From Acidisoma sp. L85 (GTDB lineage Bacteria; Pseudomonadota; Alphaproteobacteria; Acetobacterales; Acetobacteraceae): 64,000 bases of DNA. Of this stretch, positions 9,260 to 19,000 are shown one piece after another (the first letter of the stretch is position 1; every line of letters starts with the position of its first letter). The notes beneath the pieces are model-generated. The model saw only the letters and a program-made list of their open reading frames with translations. It was not told the origin of the DNA and made no database searches. The stretch is taken from contig NZ_LMUQ01000018.1 of assembly GCF_009765865.1 (NCBI RefSeq), forward strand, positions 1 to 64,000, read 5' to 3'. The position numbers were made by a program, and so were the translations under genes.

Positions 9260-11539
9260 CTATAGAAGCTTTTCCGCTCGCACGGGGAGTTCCCGTATCC
9301 GCTTGCCTGTAGCGTGAAACACCGCGTTGGAGATCGCCGCGTTCATGCCGACAATGCCGATCTCGCCGATGCCCTTCACGCCCAGCGGATTGACCCGGTC
9401 GTCGTTTTCCGGAACCATGATGATATCGATCGACGGCGCGTCAGCGTTCACTGGGACTATGTAGTCGGCGAGGTTCGCGTTGATCACCCGGGCGGAGACC
9501 GGATCAATCTCCGTCGCTTCATGCAAAGCCGAGGATATCCCCCAGATCACGCCGCCCATGTATTGGCTGTGCGCAGTTGTCGGATTGATGACGTTGCCCG
9601 CAGCAAAGGCCGAGACCACGCGCGGCACGCGTATTTCACGGGTTAGGCTATGCACGCGCACTTCGACGCAGTGGGCCCCGAATGCGTAAGCCGTGACGTC
9701 CTTGCGGTTGCCGCCCCGGCTCATCAAGGGGTGGCCGTTGTAGAGTTGCGCCATCGCGCTGGCCGGCAGGCCCGCGGGAATGTTCTCGGCGTAAACCTCG
9801 AGGCGTCCCCCAGTTCGCGGGACAGCCTTGCTTAGGGGCTCGCTCAACCCGTCCGCGTTGCGGAGCGCGCCGCCCGCCAAAATAAGCGTTGCCGGGTCGG
9901 CGCTGTGGAAGGGGCTGTCTTCAGCGGCCACCGCTGCCTCGGCCAAGCGCTGCCTGATGTCCGCGCAGGCCTTGACGACGACGTGGGTGGTCGTCGCAGC
10001 ATTGTTTGAGCCGCCCGCGACGGGGACCGGCGGCAGGTCGCTATCGCCCAGGTGGACCGTGACATCCTTCACCGCAAGGCCGAGAGAATGGGCTGCGGTG
10101 ATAGCTACGGTCGTGTAGGCGCCAGTTCCGAGCTCATGCGCGGCCATCGACACATTTGCCTTGCCCGATGGCGCGAGCGAAATGCGGACGGCGGCCGGCC
10201 CGATGTTGTTGGGGTAGAAACTGGATGCGCAGCCATAGCCCACCAGCCACTCACCCCTCCGCATCGAGGCAGGCTTCGGGTTGCGCTTGCTCCAGCCGAA
10301 TTTTTCGGCCGCCTGGTCGAAACAGGGCATCAGCAGGCGGGATGAAAACGGCAGACCCGACACCGGATCGTTTTGCGTGTCGTTGACCCGCCGCAGCTCG
10401 ATGGGATCCATGTTCAACGCATAGGAGAGCTCGTCCATCGCGCTTTCCAGAGCGAAGACGTAAGGCACCTCGGCGGGCGCCCGCATGAATCCCGGCGTTG
10501 CACGGTCGGCGTGAACAACGTTGACCGCTGTAGCAATCACCGGCGCGGCATAGAGCCGCGAAGTAGCCTCCACTCCGGCGACCTTGTAGCTGGAGGGCCT
10601 CGAGCTGACCTCCCAGCCCTCATGAAACATGGAGGTCAGCTTACCATCAGCTGTAGCGCTGAGCCGAACGTGCTGGCGCGTCTCGGCGCGGTAGGTGGCG
10701 ATCGTAAAGCCCTGTGCGCGGGTCGGCACCAACTTGACGGGGCGACCGAGACGCTTGGCGGCCAGGGCGATCCAAGCAGTGCGGGAAGTTTGGTTGCCTT
10801 TGGAACCGAACGCACCTCCAACATACCGGGAGACCGCGCGGACATTCGCCGGGTCGATGCCGAGCTGCTTGGCGGTTGCCGTCTTCAGGCCCCACATGAA
10901 CTGGGATGGCTCGTAGACGGTGAGGTTCGGACCGTCCCAGACGCAGGTGGTGGTGAAGAGTTCAATCGGGTTGTGGTGTTGTGGTGGCGTGGCGTAGCGG
11001 ACGTCGAGCTTAACAGGCGCCGCGGCGAAGGCGGCGTCAGCGGCAGCTTTCTCTTCCGTTTGGTTGCCCTTGGTCTTCTCGCCGGGCCTGCCCGCTGTTA
11101 TCGCTTGCACCTCAACGCCCGGCGCACCGAAACTCGCACTCGCGGCTTCCGCCATGGTGCTTACATGTACCTTGCCTGCCGCCTCAGCCGCGGACTCGAA
11201 CGTATCGGCCACCACAACGGCAATGATCTGCCCGTCGTGCCAGATCCGGTTGCTTTCAAGCGTGGTGGTGGTTGGGCCACCATCCGGGCCTAGCGGCGCC
11301 TTGATCTGATTGCCGACTGTCTCATAGGTCAGTATATCCAGAACGCCCGGGACGGCCTTTGCGCGGCTGAGATCGAAGCCGGTGATATGGCCGCGCGCAA
11401 TCTCACTGGTGACGAGAGAGGCAAAAGCGGGATTGGCCACGAGCTCATCTGACGCATAGCGCGCTGCCCCCGTTACCTTTGCGACGCCGTCGATGCGGGG
11501 TGTGGGCCTGCCGAACAGGCTTTTGGGATTGAAGGTCAT
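9260..11539 (-). CDS. paoC: Molybdenum aldehyde oxidoreductase, large Moco subunit (PaoC-like)
   Basis: The 759-residue molybdopterin-binding subunit of a xanthine-oxidase-family enzyme that would oxidise aldehydes with water as oxygen donor. It begins with the RIDGVAKVTGAARYASD domain, continues through YVGGAFGSKGNQTS, and ends with GIGEIGIVGMNAA, whose Glu is the expected catalytic base. Length matches E. coli PaoC (about 730). It starts one base after the FAD subunit gene, with the iron-sulphur subunit upstream, giving the PaoABC order. It has no signal of its own, so export would be by hitchhiking on the Tat signal of the small subunit. Other family members such as isoquinoline oxidoreductase cannot be excluded. 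Confidence 0.85.
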   Translation of the reverse strand: MTFNPKSLFGRPTPRIDGVAKVTGAARYASDELVANPAFASLVTSEIARGHITGFDLSRAKAVPGVLDILTYETVGNQIKAPLGPDGGPTTTTLESNRIWHDGQIIAVVVADTFESAAEAAGKVHVSTMAEAASASFGAPGVEVQAITAGRPGEKTKGNQTEEKAAADAAFAAAPVKLDVRYATPPQHHNPIELFTTTCVWDGPNLTVYEPSQFMWGLKTATAKQLGIDPANVRAVSRYVGGAFGSKGNQTSRTAWIALAAKRLGRPVKLVPTRAQGFTIATYRAETRQHVRLSATADGKLTSMFHEGWEVSSRPSSYKVAGVEATSRLYAAPVIATAVNVVHADRATPGFMRAPAEVPYVFALESAMDELSYALNMDPIELRRVNDTQNDPVSGLPFSSRLLMPCFDQAAEKFGWSKRNPKPASMRRGEWLVGYGCASSFYPNNIGPAAVRISLAPSGKANVSMAAHELGTGAYTTVAITAAHSLGLAVKDVTVHLGDSDLPPVPVAGGSNNAATTTHVVVKACADIRQRLAEAAVAAEDSPFHSADPATLILAGGALRNADGLSEPLSKAVPRTGGRLEVYAENIPAGLPASAMAQLYNGHPLMSRGGNRKDVTAYAFGAHCVEVRVHSLTREIRVPRVVSAFAAGNVINPTTAHSQYMGGVIWGISSALHEATEIDPVSARVINANLADYIVPVNADAPSIDIIMVPENDDRVNPLGVKGIGEIGIVGMNAAISNAVFHATGKRIRELPVRAEKLL

Positions 11540-11540
11540 G

Positions 11541-12569
11541 TCACGCCTTCCTGCTCGCAGGCGGCAGGGCTTTAGCCTGCATCAAGGCGCGGACGACTGT
11601 CTGTGGCCCGAGCGTTAGTTTGTAGTCGTTGTGACCATGTCCGGCCGCACCCGCCAACGCCGCCCGGCCTGCCGCTTCGGCATTCGCTTCGGTCAGCGGC
11701 TTGCCGGTCAGCACTGCCTCCGCGCCTTCAGCCCGCCACGGCCGATACGCCATGCCGCCAAGGCTGATGCGGATCTGACGCACCAGGTCCCCATCCATCT
11801 CAAGCGCCACGGCAGCGGAAGCGATGGCGAACTCATAGGAAGTCCGGTCCCGCACCTTCACGTAGACTGAGCGTTGTGCCCGCTTGCTGGCCGGGATGAA
11901 GAAGGCGGTGATAACCTCACCTGGCTGCAAATTGGTTTCGAACTGCGGCTGCCCCCCAGCCAAGCGGTGCAGGGAAGCGAACGGCAGACGGCGCGAACCC
12001 AGAGGTCCGGTGAGGCTGACATCGGCCTCGAGCGCCATCAGCGCCACTGCCCAGTCGCCTGGATATTGCGCGATGCAGCTAGAGTCGGTGCCGAGAACAG
12101 CATGATTGCGGTTGAACCCGGTCAGCGCCGCGCAGCCAGAGCCGGGATTGCGCTTGTTGCAGGCAGCCCATGTCGGATCGCGGAAATAGGAACAGCGGGT
12201 ACGCTGCAAGACGTTGCCGCCGAGGGTCGCCATGTTGCGCAGTTGAGCGCTTGCGGCGAGCTGCAGGCTCTGGGCCAAGGCGGGATAGTCTGCCTGCACC
12301 ACAGGGTGCGCCGCGACATGCGCCATCTTCGCAAGCGCGCCGAGGTGCAACCCTTCCGCAGAGGGCGTGATCGAGGACAGCTTCGGCCGCAGTGGCCCGA
12401 GGTCCACCAATCGGTCTGGCACCATCACGTCGAGCTTCATCAGGTCATAAAGTGTCGTGCCGCCAGCGAGGAGTTGCACCGGTGCATCGGTTTGCCCCTG
12501 GCCGGTCTGTCGGCCCAGGTGGACGGCCTGCGCCAAATCCGTGGCGCGTGCGTAGGAGAATGGACGCAT
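11541..12569 (-). CDS. paoB: Molybdenum aldehyde oxidoreductase, FAD subunit (PaoB-like)
   Basis: A 342-residue FAD-binding subunit of the CO-dehydrogenase/xanthine-dehydrogenase medium chain type. FAD motifs LLAGGTTLYDLMK and TLGGNVLQRTRC are present. The Cys-rich stretch CSYFRD, then NKRNPGSGCAA, matches the extra [4Fe-4S] site characteristic of PaoB rather than an ordinary xanthine dehydrogenase chain. The ATG at 12569 overlaps the stop of the iron-sulphur subunit (ATGA); an upstream in-frame start at 12635 would run into that gene and is less likely. Confidence 0.87.
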   Translation of the reverse strand: MRPFSYARATDLAQAVHLGRQTGQGQTDAPVQLLAGGTTLYDLMKLDVMVPDRLVDLGPLRPKLSSITPSAEGLHLGALAKMAHVAAHPVVQADYPALAQSLQLAASAQLRNMATLGGNVLQRTRCSYFRDPTWAACNKRNPGSGCAALTGFNRNHAVLGTDSSCIAQYPGDWAVALMALEADVSLTGPLGSRRLPFASLHRLAGGQPQFETNLQPGEVITAFFIPASKRAQRSVYVKVRDRTSYEFAIASAAVALEMDGDLVRQIRISLGGMAYRPWRAEGAEAVLTGKPLTEANAEAAGRAALAGAAGHGHNDYKLTLGPQTVVRALMQAKALPPASRKA

Positions 12570-13168
12570 CAAGCCTGCTCCATCTGCGTGCGCGCCTGTT
12601 TGATGGCTGAGACGATGTTGGGATAGGCGGCGCACCGGCAGAGGTTGCCGCTCATGTATTCACGGATGTCTGCGTCATTCGTGGCATGACCCTCGTTTAC
12701 GCAGGCCACGGCGGACATGATCTGGCCAGGCGTGCAGTAGCCGCACTGGAAGCCATCGTGGTCAATGAAAGCCTGCTGCATGGGATGCAATTCGCCGCCG
12801 GCGGACGCCAGTCCCTCGATCGTCCTGACAGCGTGACCTTGTGCGGCGAGAGCGAGCGTCAGACAGGAGAGCACGCGCTCGCCATCGACATGGACGGTGC
12901 AGGCACCGCACTGCCCATGGTCGCACCCCTTTTTGGCACCCGTTAGGTCCATGTGCTCGCGCAGTGCATCGAGAAGCGATGTTCGGGCGTCGATCACGAG
13001 CCTGTAATCGCGTCCGTTCACGTCGAGCGTAATTGAAGGCGGTCCGGCTGCAGGCGGCGACGGAGCCTCTGCTACGGGTGCAGCGCGGGCGACGACGGGA
13101 ACGGTAGCAAGTCCCACTACCCCACGGAAAAGGCCTCTGCGGCTCGGTCCCGGCGTCTTCTCGCTCAT
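12569..13168 (-). CDS. paoA: Molybdenum aldehyde oxidoreductase, 2Fe-2S subunit with Tat signal (PaoA-like)
   Basis: A 199-residue electron-transfer subunit with two [2Fe-2S] clusters. The N-terminal ferredoxin-type cluster is [12 protein letters not shown] with a downstream SC. The second cluster is QCGYCTPGQ and [10 protein letters not shown]. Translation from ATG 13168 gives a short polar start, a twin arginine (SRRGLFRG) and a hydrophobic run ending in ARA, a Tat signal like that of E. coli PaoA, so the complex should be periplasmic. The open frame extends further upstream, but that part does not resemble the family. No PaoD/XdhC-type cofactor chaperone is nearby. Confidence 0.87.
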   Translation of the reverse strand: MSEKTPGPSRRGLFRGVVGLATVPVVARAAPVAEAPSPPAAGPPSITLDVNGRDYRLVIDARTSLLDALREHMDLTGAKKGCDHGQCGACTVHVDGERVLSCLTLALAAQGHAVRTIEGLASAGGELHPMQQAFIDHDGFQCGYCTPGQIMSAVACVNEGHATNDADIREYMSGNLCRCAAYPNIVSAIKQARTQMEQA

Positions 13169-13853
13169 ACCGCAGTTCCTTTTGGCTAGATCACCACAAG
13201 CCATCAGCAGTGCATGCCACGTCCTGCGGAAGCCATTGTCAATGCGCGCGGCGCGTTGAAACAAAATCTTACATGGTTCGAGTAAATCGCCACGTGTCCC
13301 TTTCTTGCGCGGAGATCGGAGAGTGGCTCTATACGAATGAATGTTACAGAACGGCGCCGCGTTTCCGTCGAACACACGAAAGCGTGAATTCACCCACCGA
13401 GGAATTCGTGCACAGGGAAGCGTTGATGAGCTCGCCATTCTGCCATCAACAACCGGGTCACAACGGTCGCGGAGGAGTGACGAATTCAAGCCGAGTTTGC
13501 GAGCACAGTTCTATCTTGGCTGCTATCAAAGGCGGCGATATTCGGGTGGCGACCATCGGCACCAAAGGGGCAACCGCTCGCGGTTGTTTGAAACGCCGCC
13601 GCGCCGCCAGGGCGGCGTCACGTCGTTCAGGTGTCGCGGCATTCCAACAAAGGGCTTGCTGACGCGTGAGATCAAAGCCGCACGTGGCACGACCACGATT
13701 GCAGCAATTTAAACGCTTCTGCATTGGCGCAGGCGGTTGCGACCGCGAGATGATGGAGGCGGTGCTTTGCAAATGCACCATTTGGCTCCGCCAAGTCGCA
13801 GCGGAACGGCGCGGTCAACGAGGGGCCTCGCCGCTGAGATCGCCGTCTCCCGC
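13169..13853. other. Region without a convincing gene
   Basis: About 685 bases between paoA and the GntR gene. Short frames on both strands lack motifs and ribosome-binding sites. It must contain the paoABC promoter; I could not locate it with confidence. Confidence 0.4.
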
Positions 13854-14582
13854 TCAACGAGAGGTCCGGACCCTTTTCACCTTCTGCGAGACAGTAAGCT
13901 CGATGCGGTTGATTGCCGTAGCGCCGTCTACATCGAGGAACGTAAACTGGCCAAATTTGATATCATTTTGAATTGAGCGTCGTGCCAAGTCGGGATCTCG
14001 AGTCTCCAATCCTGCGATGACGCCGTAGTGTTCGTGATCGGGACCGTAATCCTTAAGACGTCGGCGGCCGAGGTTTATTCGATGAATATGTGCCCCCATT
14101 CGGGCCCACATCATTTCGACGGTTGTGAGCACGATCGGCATCTCGGCGATGGCGACCACCGCGAGGTGGAATTCTCGATTGTAGTCACTCGCTTGATGCG
14201 GATCCCCCTGATCAAGCGCCTTGAAGAAGGCCTCGTTTATCCTGCGAACTGCTGCGACCTCTTTGCGTGTTGCTTTGAGCGCAGCAGCAGCGGCGGCTTC
14301 CCCTTCGAGATGCATTCGGATCATCTTGAGTTCGGCGACACTCGATTCTGACAAGATGGGAACGGCTATCGTCTGGGCTTTCGGCATCTCCAGGGCGCCA
14401 TCAGCCGCCAGGCGAAAAATGGCTTCGCGCACAGGTGTGACGCTCGTTCCCAATTCGTTCGCTAATTCGACTAATGTCAAGCGCTGGCCTGGCGCATAAT
14501 ATCCACTCATCAGCGCTGAGCGGAGCTGCTCGTAGACCATAGCAGAGAGGTTGCCCCGCCCAATCTTTTGCAGTCCCTTCAT
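13854..14582 (-). CDS. GntR-family regulator, FCD type
   Basis: A 242-residue transcription factor. Residues 10-75 form the GntR winged helix (LRSALMSGYYAPGQRL, ELANELGTSVTPVREA). The C-terminal helical FCD effector domain has the family Asp/His-type pattern (RMHLEGEAAAAAA, NREFHLAVV, EHYGVIAGLE). The ATG at 14582 is chosen because the winged-helix domain begins directly after it; the longer open frame upstream lies over the promoter. It is divergent from an SDR gene and close to a sugar ABC operon. A palindromic sequence between them, repeated upstream of a second SDR, is the likely operator. Confidence 0.88.
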   Translation of the reverse strand: MKGLQKIGRGNLSAMVYEQLRSALMSGYYAPGQRLTLVELANELGTSVTPVREAIFRLAADGALEMPKAQTIAVPILSESSVAELKMIRMHLEGEAAAAAALKATRKEVAAVRRINEAFFKALDQGDPHQASDYNREFHLAVVAIAEMPIVLTTVEMMWARMGAHIHRINLGRRRLKDYGPDHEHYGVIAGLETRDPDLARRSIQNDIKFGQFTFLDVDGATAINRIELTVSQKVKRVRTSR

Positions 14583-14693
14583 GTGGCGTGCACCTCGAAT
14601 TCGACCCCTGAAAAGCGGTTCTCTGTCCTTCAGCTCGGTGGAAGATGCAAGCTTACACTCAGGAGTAGGAACCCGGCAATCTTCTCTAGCCGG

Positions 14694-14720
14694 ATCATAT
14701 AGCGTATACGTGAATCCATC
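14694..14720. promoter_or_regulatory. Candidate GntR operator, site A
   Basis: The sequence contains ATCATATAGCGTATACG followed by ATCCA and lies between the divergent gntR and SDR genes. It includes the short palindrome CGTATACG. A closely similar site occurs at 20846-20872. FCD-type GntR proteins commonly bind short palindromes with a TAC/GTA core, so this is a plausible autoregulatory site. Confidence 0.45.
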
Positions 14721-14736
14721 ATTGGAGGATAGCAAA

Positions 14737-15510
14737 GTGAGCCAGCTGACTGTTCCCGATCTAAGGGGGAAGACGTATTTGGTGACGGGCGCCTCGACAG
14801 GCATAGGCGCAGCAGTCGCACGAGCCCTGGCGCTGCAGGGCGCTCAGGTTGCGATTCACTATAACAGCAGTGAGGGCCCCGCACGCGCACTGGCGGAAGA
14901 AATCAGCAAGGGCGGCGGAAAGGTTCACCTTGTCGCAGGCGATGCAGGAAAGCATGACGAAATCACGCGCGTTGTCATGGAGGCAGCTGAGTTCTTCGGC
15001 CGTCTGGACGGGCTTATCAACAATGCCGGCAGCCTTCTCAAGCGCGTGCCGATCGTGGAATCGGATGAGTCCTTTGATCGTCTGGTTACAGATATAAATT
15101 CGCATTCCGTTCTCTGGGCGTCCCGTGCGGCGATCCCATGGCTGAGAAAGCAGGGTGGAGTCATAGTCAATACGACCTCGATAGCAGCGCGGCACGGCGG
15201 TGGAGGCGGGTCGCTCCTTTACGCCGCCTCCAAAGGCTATGTCAGCACACTGACACGCGGCATGGCTAAGGAACTTGTAAAGGACGGCATCCGGGTCAAC
15301 GCCGTCTCTCCAGGAGTAATCGCGACACCGTTCCACGAGCGCTTCAGCTCCGAAGAACAGATGAAGACGATGGTGGCTTCGATTCCGATGGGTCGCGCGG
15401 GGACGGCGGAAGAATGCGCTGGCACTTACCTGTATCTATGCTCTGACATGCTCAGCGGTTACGTGACCGGACAAGTGATCGAGGTTAACGGCGGCCAACT
15501 CATGCCATAG
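14737..15510 (+). CDS. Short-chain dehydrogenase/reductase
   Basis: A 257-residue classical SDR oxidising or reducing an alcohol/carbonyl with NAD(P). The cofactor motif TGASTGIG, the NNAG motif, a Ser in VNTTSIAA and the catalytic YAASK are all present, and the C-terminus VIEVNGGQLMP is typical. The start is GTG 14737, preceded by TGGAGGA at ideal spacing; the open frame continues upstream through the promoter and is not coding there. It is divergent from the GntR regulator and converges on a CUT2 importer operon, probably sharing its substrate pathway. Confidence 0.9.
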   Translation: MSQLTVPDLRGKTYLVTGASTGIGAAVARALALQGAQVAIHYNSSEGPARALAEEISKGGGKVHLVAGDAGKHDEITRVVMEAAEFFGRLDGLINNAGSLLKRVPIVESDESFDRLVTDINSHSVLWASRAAIPWLRKQGGVIVNTTSIAARHGGGGGSLLYAASKGYVSTLTRGMAKELVKDGIRVNAVSPGVIATPFHERFSSEEQMKTMVASIPMGRAGTAEECAGTYLYLCSDMLSGYVTGQVIEVNGGQLMP

Positions 15511-15518
15511 CTTCGGTG

Positions 15519-15542
15519 GGGCGGCATTTTGCGATGCCGCCC
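15519..15542. terminator. Bidirectional hairpin between SDR and ABC operon
   Basis: GGGCGGCAT at 15519-15527 and ATGCCGCCC at 15534-15542 form a perfect 9-bp G+C-rich stem with a six-base loop. It lies between the convergent SDR and permease stop codons and could terminate both transcripts. Confidence 0.65.
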
Positions 15543-15543
15543 G

Positions 15544-16539
15544 CTAGTCCCTTCGAAGACCATAGGCGAAGACCGTCAAGATAACGATGACACCCTTGAC
15601 CACGGGCTGCAGCGTCACGTTGACTCCGAGAAGGTTCATCAAGTTATCGAGCATGGCGATGATGAGCACGCCCATGAATCCGGCGATAAGGCTGCCTCGG
15701 CCACCGGTCAGGCTGACGCCGCCGATCGAAACCGCAGCTATGGAGTCGAGCGGCAACATGACGCCAGCTTGAGGGTCGCCATAGCCAACCCGCAATGAGA
15801 AGAGCAGGCCGGCCACGGAAGCTGCCAGGGACGCGGTGGCATAGGCAACCAGACGGACACGCGAGGTGGAAATGCCGGCGAGGCGTGCGGCGCGGCTATT
15901 ACCTCCGACGGCAAAGACGAAACAGCCCGTCGAGGTTCTGAGATAAATTGCGACGAGGACGAGGACCATCAGCGCGACCCAGACGGGAAGAGGTAGGCCG
16001 ATTAGGTTCGTTGAATAAAAGGAGTTCAATTGGCGAGGAATCGTTGCACCACCGGGCGCCGCGTCGATCGTGCCGCCGCCTGTCCAGACCTTCGCGAGCG
16101 AATAGCCGATCTGCATCGTCCCGAGGGTCACGACGAAGGAGGGAAGGCGCACGAAGGTTACGAGCACGCCGTTGACGAGCCCCAGGAGCAGGCCGGAGAC
16201 CAGCGCCGCCAGGATCGCAAGGCCGACACCATGATCGAGCGAGCTCACGAAAACCACGCTGGCAAGCGCAACCGCCGCGCCCACGCTCAGATCGAAGCCT
16301 CCTGTAACGATCACCAAAAATTGGGCCGTTACCACGACCAGCAGCACGGCGTTCTGCTGCAGGATGTTTGAGAGATTTTGCGGTCGCAGTAACACGCCGC
16401 CCGATATCGCGGCGCCGATCACCGCCACTGCGAGGAGGATTGCCAGCAGGCGGAGGAGGTTCTTCTGCTCCGAGCTGGAGCCGACGATCAATTGGGTGAA
16501 GAAACGCCTCGGTTCGGCGAGGGAGGAAGACGGCGTCAT
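15544..16539 (-). CDS. Sugar-type ABC transporter permease
   Basis: An RbsC-like inner-membrane permease of 331 residues, the second of two in this operon. Family stretches VTGGFDLSVGAAVAL, GGNSRAARLAGI and DSIAAVSIGGVSLTGG are clear among multiple hydrophobic segments. Its start overlaps the preceding permease by four bases. Having two different permeases suggests a heterodimeric channel. It is the last gene of the operon and ends at a strong hairpin. Confidence 0.9.
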   Translation of the reverse strand: MTPSSSLAEPRRFFTQLIVGSSSEQKNLLRLLAILLAVAVIGAAISGGVLLRPQNLSNILQQNAVLLVVVTAQFLVIVTGGFDLSVGAAVALASVVFVSSLDHGVGLAILAALVSGLLLGLVNGVLVTFVRLPSFVVTLGTMQIGYSLAKVWTGGGTIDAAPGGATIPRQLNSFYSTNLIGLPLPVWVALMVLVLVAIYLRTSTGCFVFAVGGNSRAARLAGISTSRVRLVAYATASLAASVAGLLFSLRVGYGDPQAGVMLPLDSIAAVSIGGVSLTGGRGSLIAGFMGVLIIAMLDNLMNLLGVNVTLQPVVKGVIVILTVFAYGLRRD

Positions 16540-17486
16540 CTCCGCGCGCTCCGGCTGACGCTGTATTGGCTAAAGGCCAAAGCGATCAGAACGATCGAGC
16601 CCTTGACAGTCCCCTGAACGTACGGGGAAACGCCGGATAGATTGAGCACGCTATCGAGAATTCCAAGAAGCAATACGCCGGCGACGATGCCCGAAGTACG
16701 GCCAATGCCGCCGAACAGACTGGCACCTCCAATTATGACGGCGGAGATGCTGACAAGTTCGTAGCCTGTACCGCTCAGGGGATGCCCTGTACCTATTTTC
16801 GCAGTCAGGAGCACGCCAGCAAAACCCGCCATGAGACCAGAAAAGCCGTAGACGCAGATTTTGATTCGAGGAACATCCAGACCGGTGAGGCGGGCATTCT
16901 CTTCATGCCCGCCGACCGCGTAGATTGCCCGGCCTAGGGGCCATTGCGTGAGAAAAAGGGCCAGCAGGGCGGCACACAAAAGAAAGAAGGCGAAGCTGGC
17001 GGGAACGCCGAGGAGCCGGAGATGTGCCAAATGCATAAAGGAAAGATTCAACAGCGGGATCGGACGGCCGGAACTGATAGTGAGCGCGAGGCCCCGCCCG
17101 ATGCTCATCATGCCCAAGGTCACGACGAAGGCGGGGATGCGGGTATAGGCGACGAGCAATCCGGTGATGACCCCCGACGCCGTGCCGGCGAGCAAGGCGG
17201 CAACGATCCCGAGCTGGTAGCCCATGACCTGCGCGGCCATGGCAGTGACAACGGCCGTGATACCAATTACCGAACCCTGCGAGAGATCGATGCCGGCCGT
17301 TAGGATGACCGGAAATTGCCCGAGCGCAATCAAGCCAATCACCGAATACTGAAAAGCGATCGAGGAAAGGTTGAATCGCGTGAGGAAGTCGGGCTCCAGA
17401 ACGGCGGCCAGGCCGAAAAGGATGACGACTGCGACGACTTGCCCATGCCGGGCCAGCGACTGGGGCCTGAAGCGCGCTGACCTCAC
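16536..17486 (-). CDS. Sugar-type ABC transporter permease
   Basis: An RbsC-like permease of 316 residues, partner of the following permease gene. Visible motifs are LTAGIDLSQGSVIGI, GGHEENARLTGL and VSISAVIIGGASLFGG. The gene overlaps the ATPase by four bases at its start and the next permease by four bases at its end, so all are translationally coupled. Confidence 0.9.
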   Translation of the reverse strand: MRSARFRPQSLARHGQVVAVVILFGLAAVLEPDFLTRFNLSSIAFQYSVIGLIALGQFPVILTAGIDLSQGSVIGITAVVTAMAAQVMGYQLGIVAALLAGTASGVITGLLVAYTRIPAFVVTLGMMSIGRGLALTISSGRPIPLLNLSFMHLAHLRLLGVPASFAFFLLCAALLALFLTQWPLGRAIYAVGGHEENARLTGLDVPRIKICVYGFSGLMAGFAGVLLTAKIGTGHPLSGTGYELVSISAVIIGGASLFGGIGRTSGIVAGVLLLGILDSVLNLSGVSPYVQGTVKGSIVLIALAFSQYSVSRSARR

Positions 17487-19000
17487 GCAATCGACTCCGG
17501 CCTGGTTCGGAAAGCGAGAGCCATGACGGCTTCTTCTGTCGCGCCCTCACCGGCCAGTTCGCCGGCGATGCGCCCCTTTGCCATGACCACGATGCGGTCC
17601 GATTGCGAGAGGATCTCGGGTAAGTCAGAAGAGATCAAAAGAATACCGATACCTCGCTCAGCGAGCGTGCGGATGACAGCGTAAATCTCGCTGCGCGCGC
17701 CGATATCAACGCCGCGGGTGGGCTCGTCCAGGATCAGGAGCGAGACCCCGGCGGCCAGCCAGCGGCTCAGCACCACCTTCTGCTGATTGCCTCCACTCAA
17801 ACGAGCCACCAATGTCTTGGGCGTCGCGGGCCTCACGGCAAGGCCTCGCGTGCGGTCCGTCACCTCCCGTCGTACCCGTCGCCAAGGAACCCAACCGGCG
17901 TGGCTCAATTTCCGAACGAGCGTATATCCGCCGTTCTCAAGAATGCTGCGGGTTAAGACCAGTCCGTCGCGTTTCCGGTCTTCCGGCACCATGCCGATTC
18001 CGAGCTTTACGGCCTGGAAGGGGTCGGAGGGCGAAACCGTCTTGCCATCGAGCACGATCTGACCACTCCGCGGCCGTGTTGCCCCGAAGATAAGCCGCGC
18101 GGTCTCGGTTCGCCCCGAGCCAATTAGTCCAGCCATCCCGACGATCTCTCCGCGGCCTACAGAGAAGGAAACGCCTTGGACGGTTTCGCCATCGCTGAGG
18201 TCACGGACTTCGAGCAGAGGCGCGTTTGTAGTTTGCGCCGACCGACGAACCGGACGTTTAACGTCACGCCCCACCATATCACGGACCAAGCGATCGTGGT
18301 TGTATTCCGCGATTGTGCCGGTGCTCGCCACGCTGCCATCCCGGAGCACGGTGATGCGATCGCCGATCTCAAAGATCTCTTCCATGTGGTGAGAGATGAA
18401 CACTACCGCGATGCGCTGCTCACGCAGCTTCTTGACCAGATTGAAGAGGGCCCTCGTCTCCGTGCGGGTGAAGACGGCGGTCGGCTCGTCCAGGATCATG
18501 ACGCGACATTCGTCTGTCAAAGACTTTGCGATCGCGATCATCTGCTGTTGGGCAATCCCGAGTTCTTGTACGGGCCGGTCCAGATCCACCGAAACATGCA
18601 TGGAATTGAGAACGGCTCGGGCGCGCCGCAGCCGTTCCGCCCGGTCGATGCGGCCTAGCCTCCCGCGAGGCTCGCGACCGAGTAACATGTTCTCAGCCCC
18701 ATCGAGGTTCGGGATGAGGTCAAGTTCCTGATAGATGGTCGCAATGCCATTGTCGCGCGCCCAACGGGGAGTCATGGAGTCAAGCGGCCGGCCGGCCAAG
18801 ATAACGTTGCCAGAATCGGGTGAATAGGCGCCGGAAGCGATGCGTATAAGTGTAGACTTGCCCGCGCCATTTTCCCCCATCAAACAATGGACCTCTCCGG
18901 CGCGAAAGTCGCAGGAAACGTCCCTCAGAACTTGGATGGCGCCGAAAGCCTTGTGAATGCCTTGTAGCGAGAGGGGATGCTCTCCCTCAGACGCGATCAT
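17483..19000 (-). CDS. Sugar-type ABC transporter ATP-binding protein (tandem ATPase)
   Basis: An RbsA-like protein of 505 residues with two ATPase domains. Domain 1 has Walker A GENGAGKST, LGIAQQQMIAIAKSL and Walker B VMILDEPTA. Domain 2 has the weaker GLIGSGRTE, an intact LSGGNQQKVVLSRWL and LLILDEPTRG. It powers the two-permease importer. Its ATG overlaps the stop of the binding-protein gene by one base. Confidence 0.92.
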   Translation of the reverse strand: MIASEGEHPLSLQGIHKAFGAIQVLRDVSCDFRAGEVHCLMGENGAGKSTLIRIASGAYSPDSGNVILAGRPLDSMTPRWARDNGIATIYQELDLIPNLDGAENMLLGREPRGRLGRIDRAERLRRARAVLNSMHVSVDLDRPVQELGIAQQQMIAIAKSLTDECRVMILDEPTAVFTRTETRALFNLVKKLREQRIAVVFISHHMEEIFEIGDRITVLRDGSVASTGTIAEYNHDRLVRDMVGRDVKRPVRRSAQTTNAPLLEVRDLSDGETVQGVSFSVGRGEIVGMAGLIGSGRTETARLIFGATRPRSGQIVLDGKTVSPSDPFQAVKLGIGMVPEDRKRDGLVLTRSILENGGYTLVRKLSHAGWVPWRRVRREVTDRTRGLAVRPATPKTLVARLSGGNQQKVVLSRWLAAGVSLLILDEPTRGVDIGARSEIYAVIRTLAERGIGILLISSDLPEILSQSDRIVVMAKGRIAGELAGEGATEEAVMALAFRTRPESIA

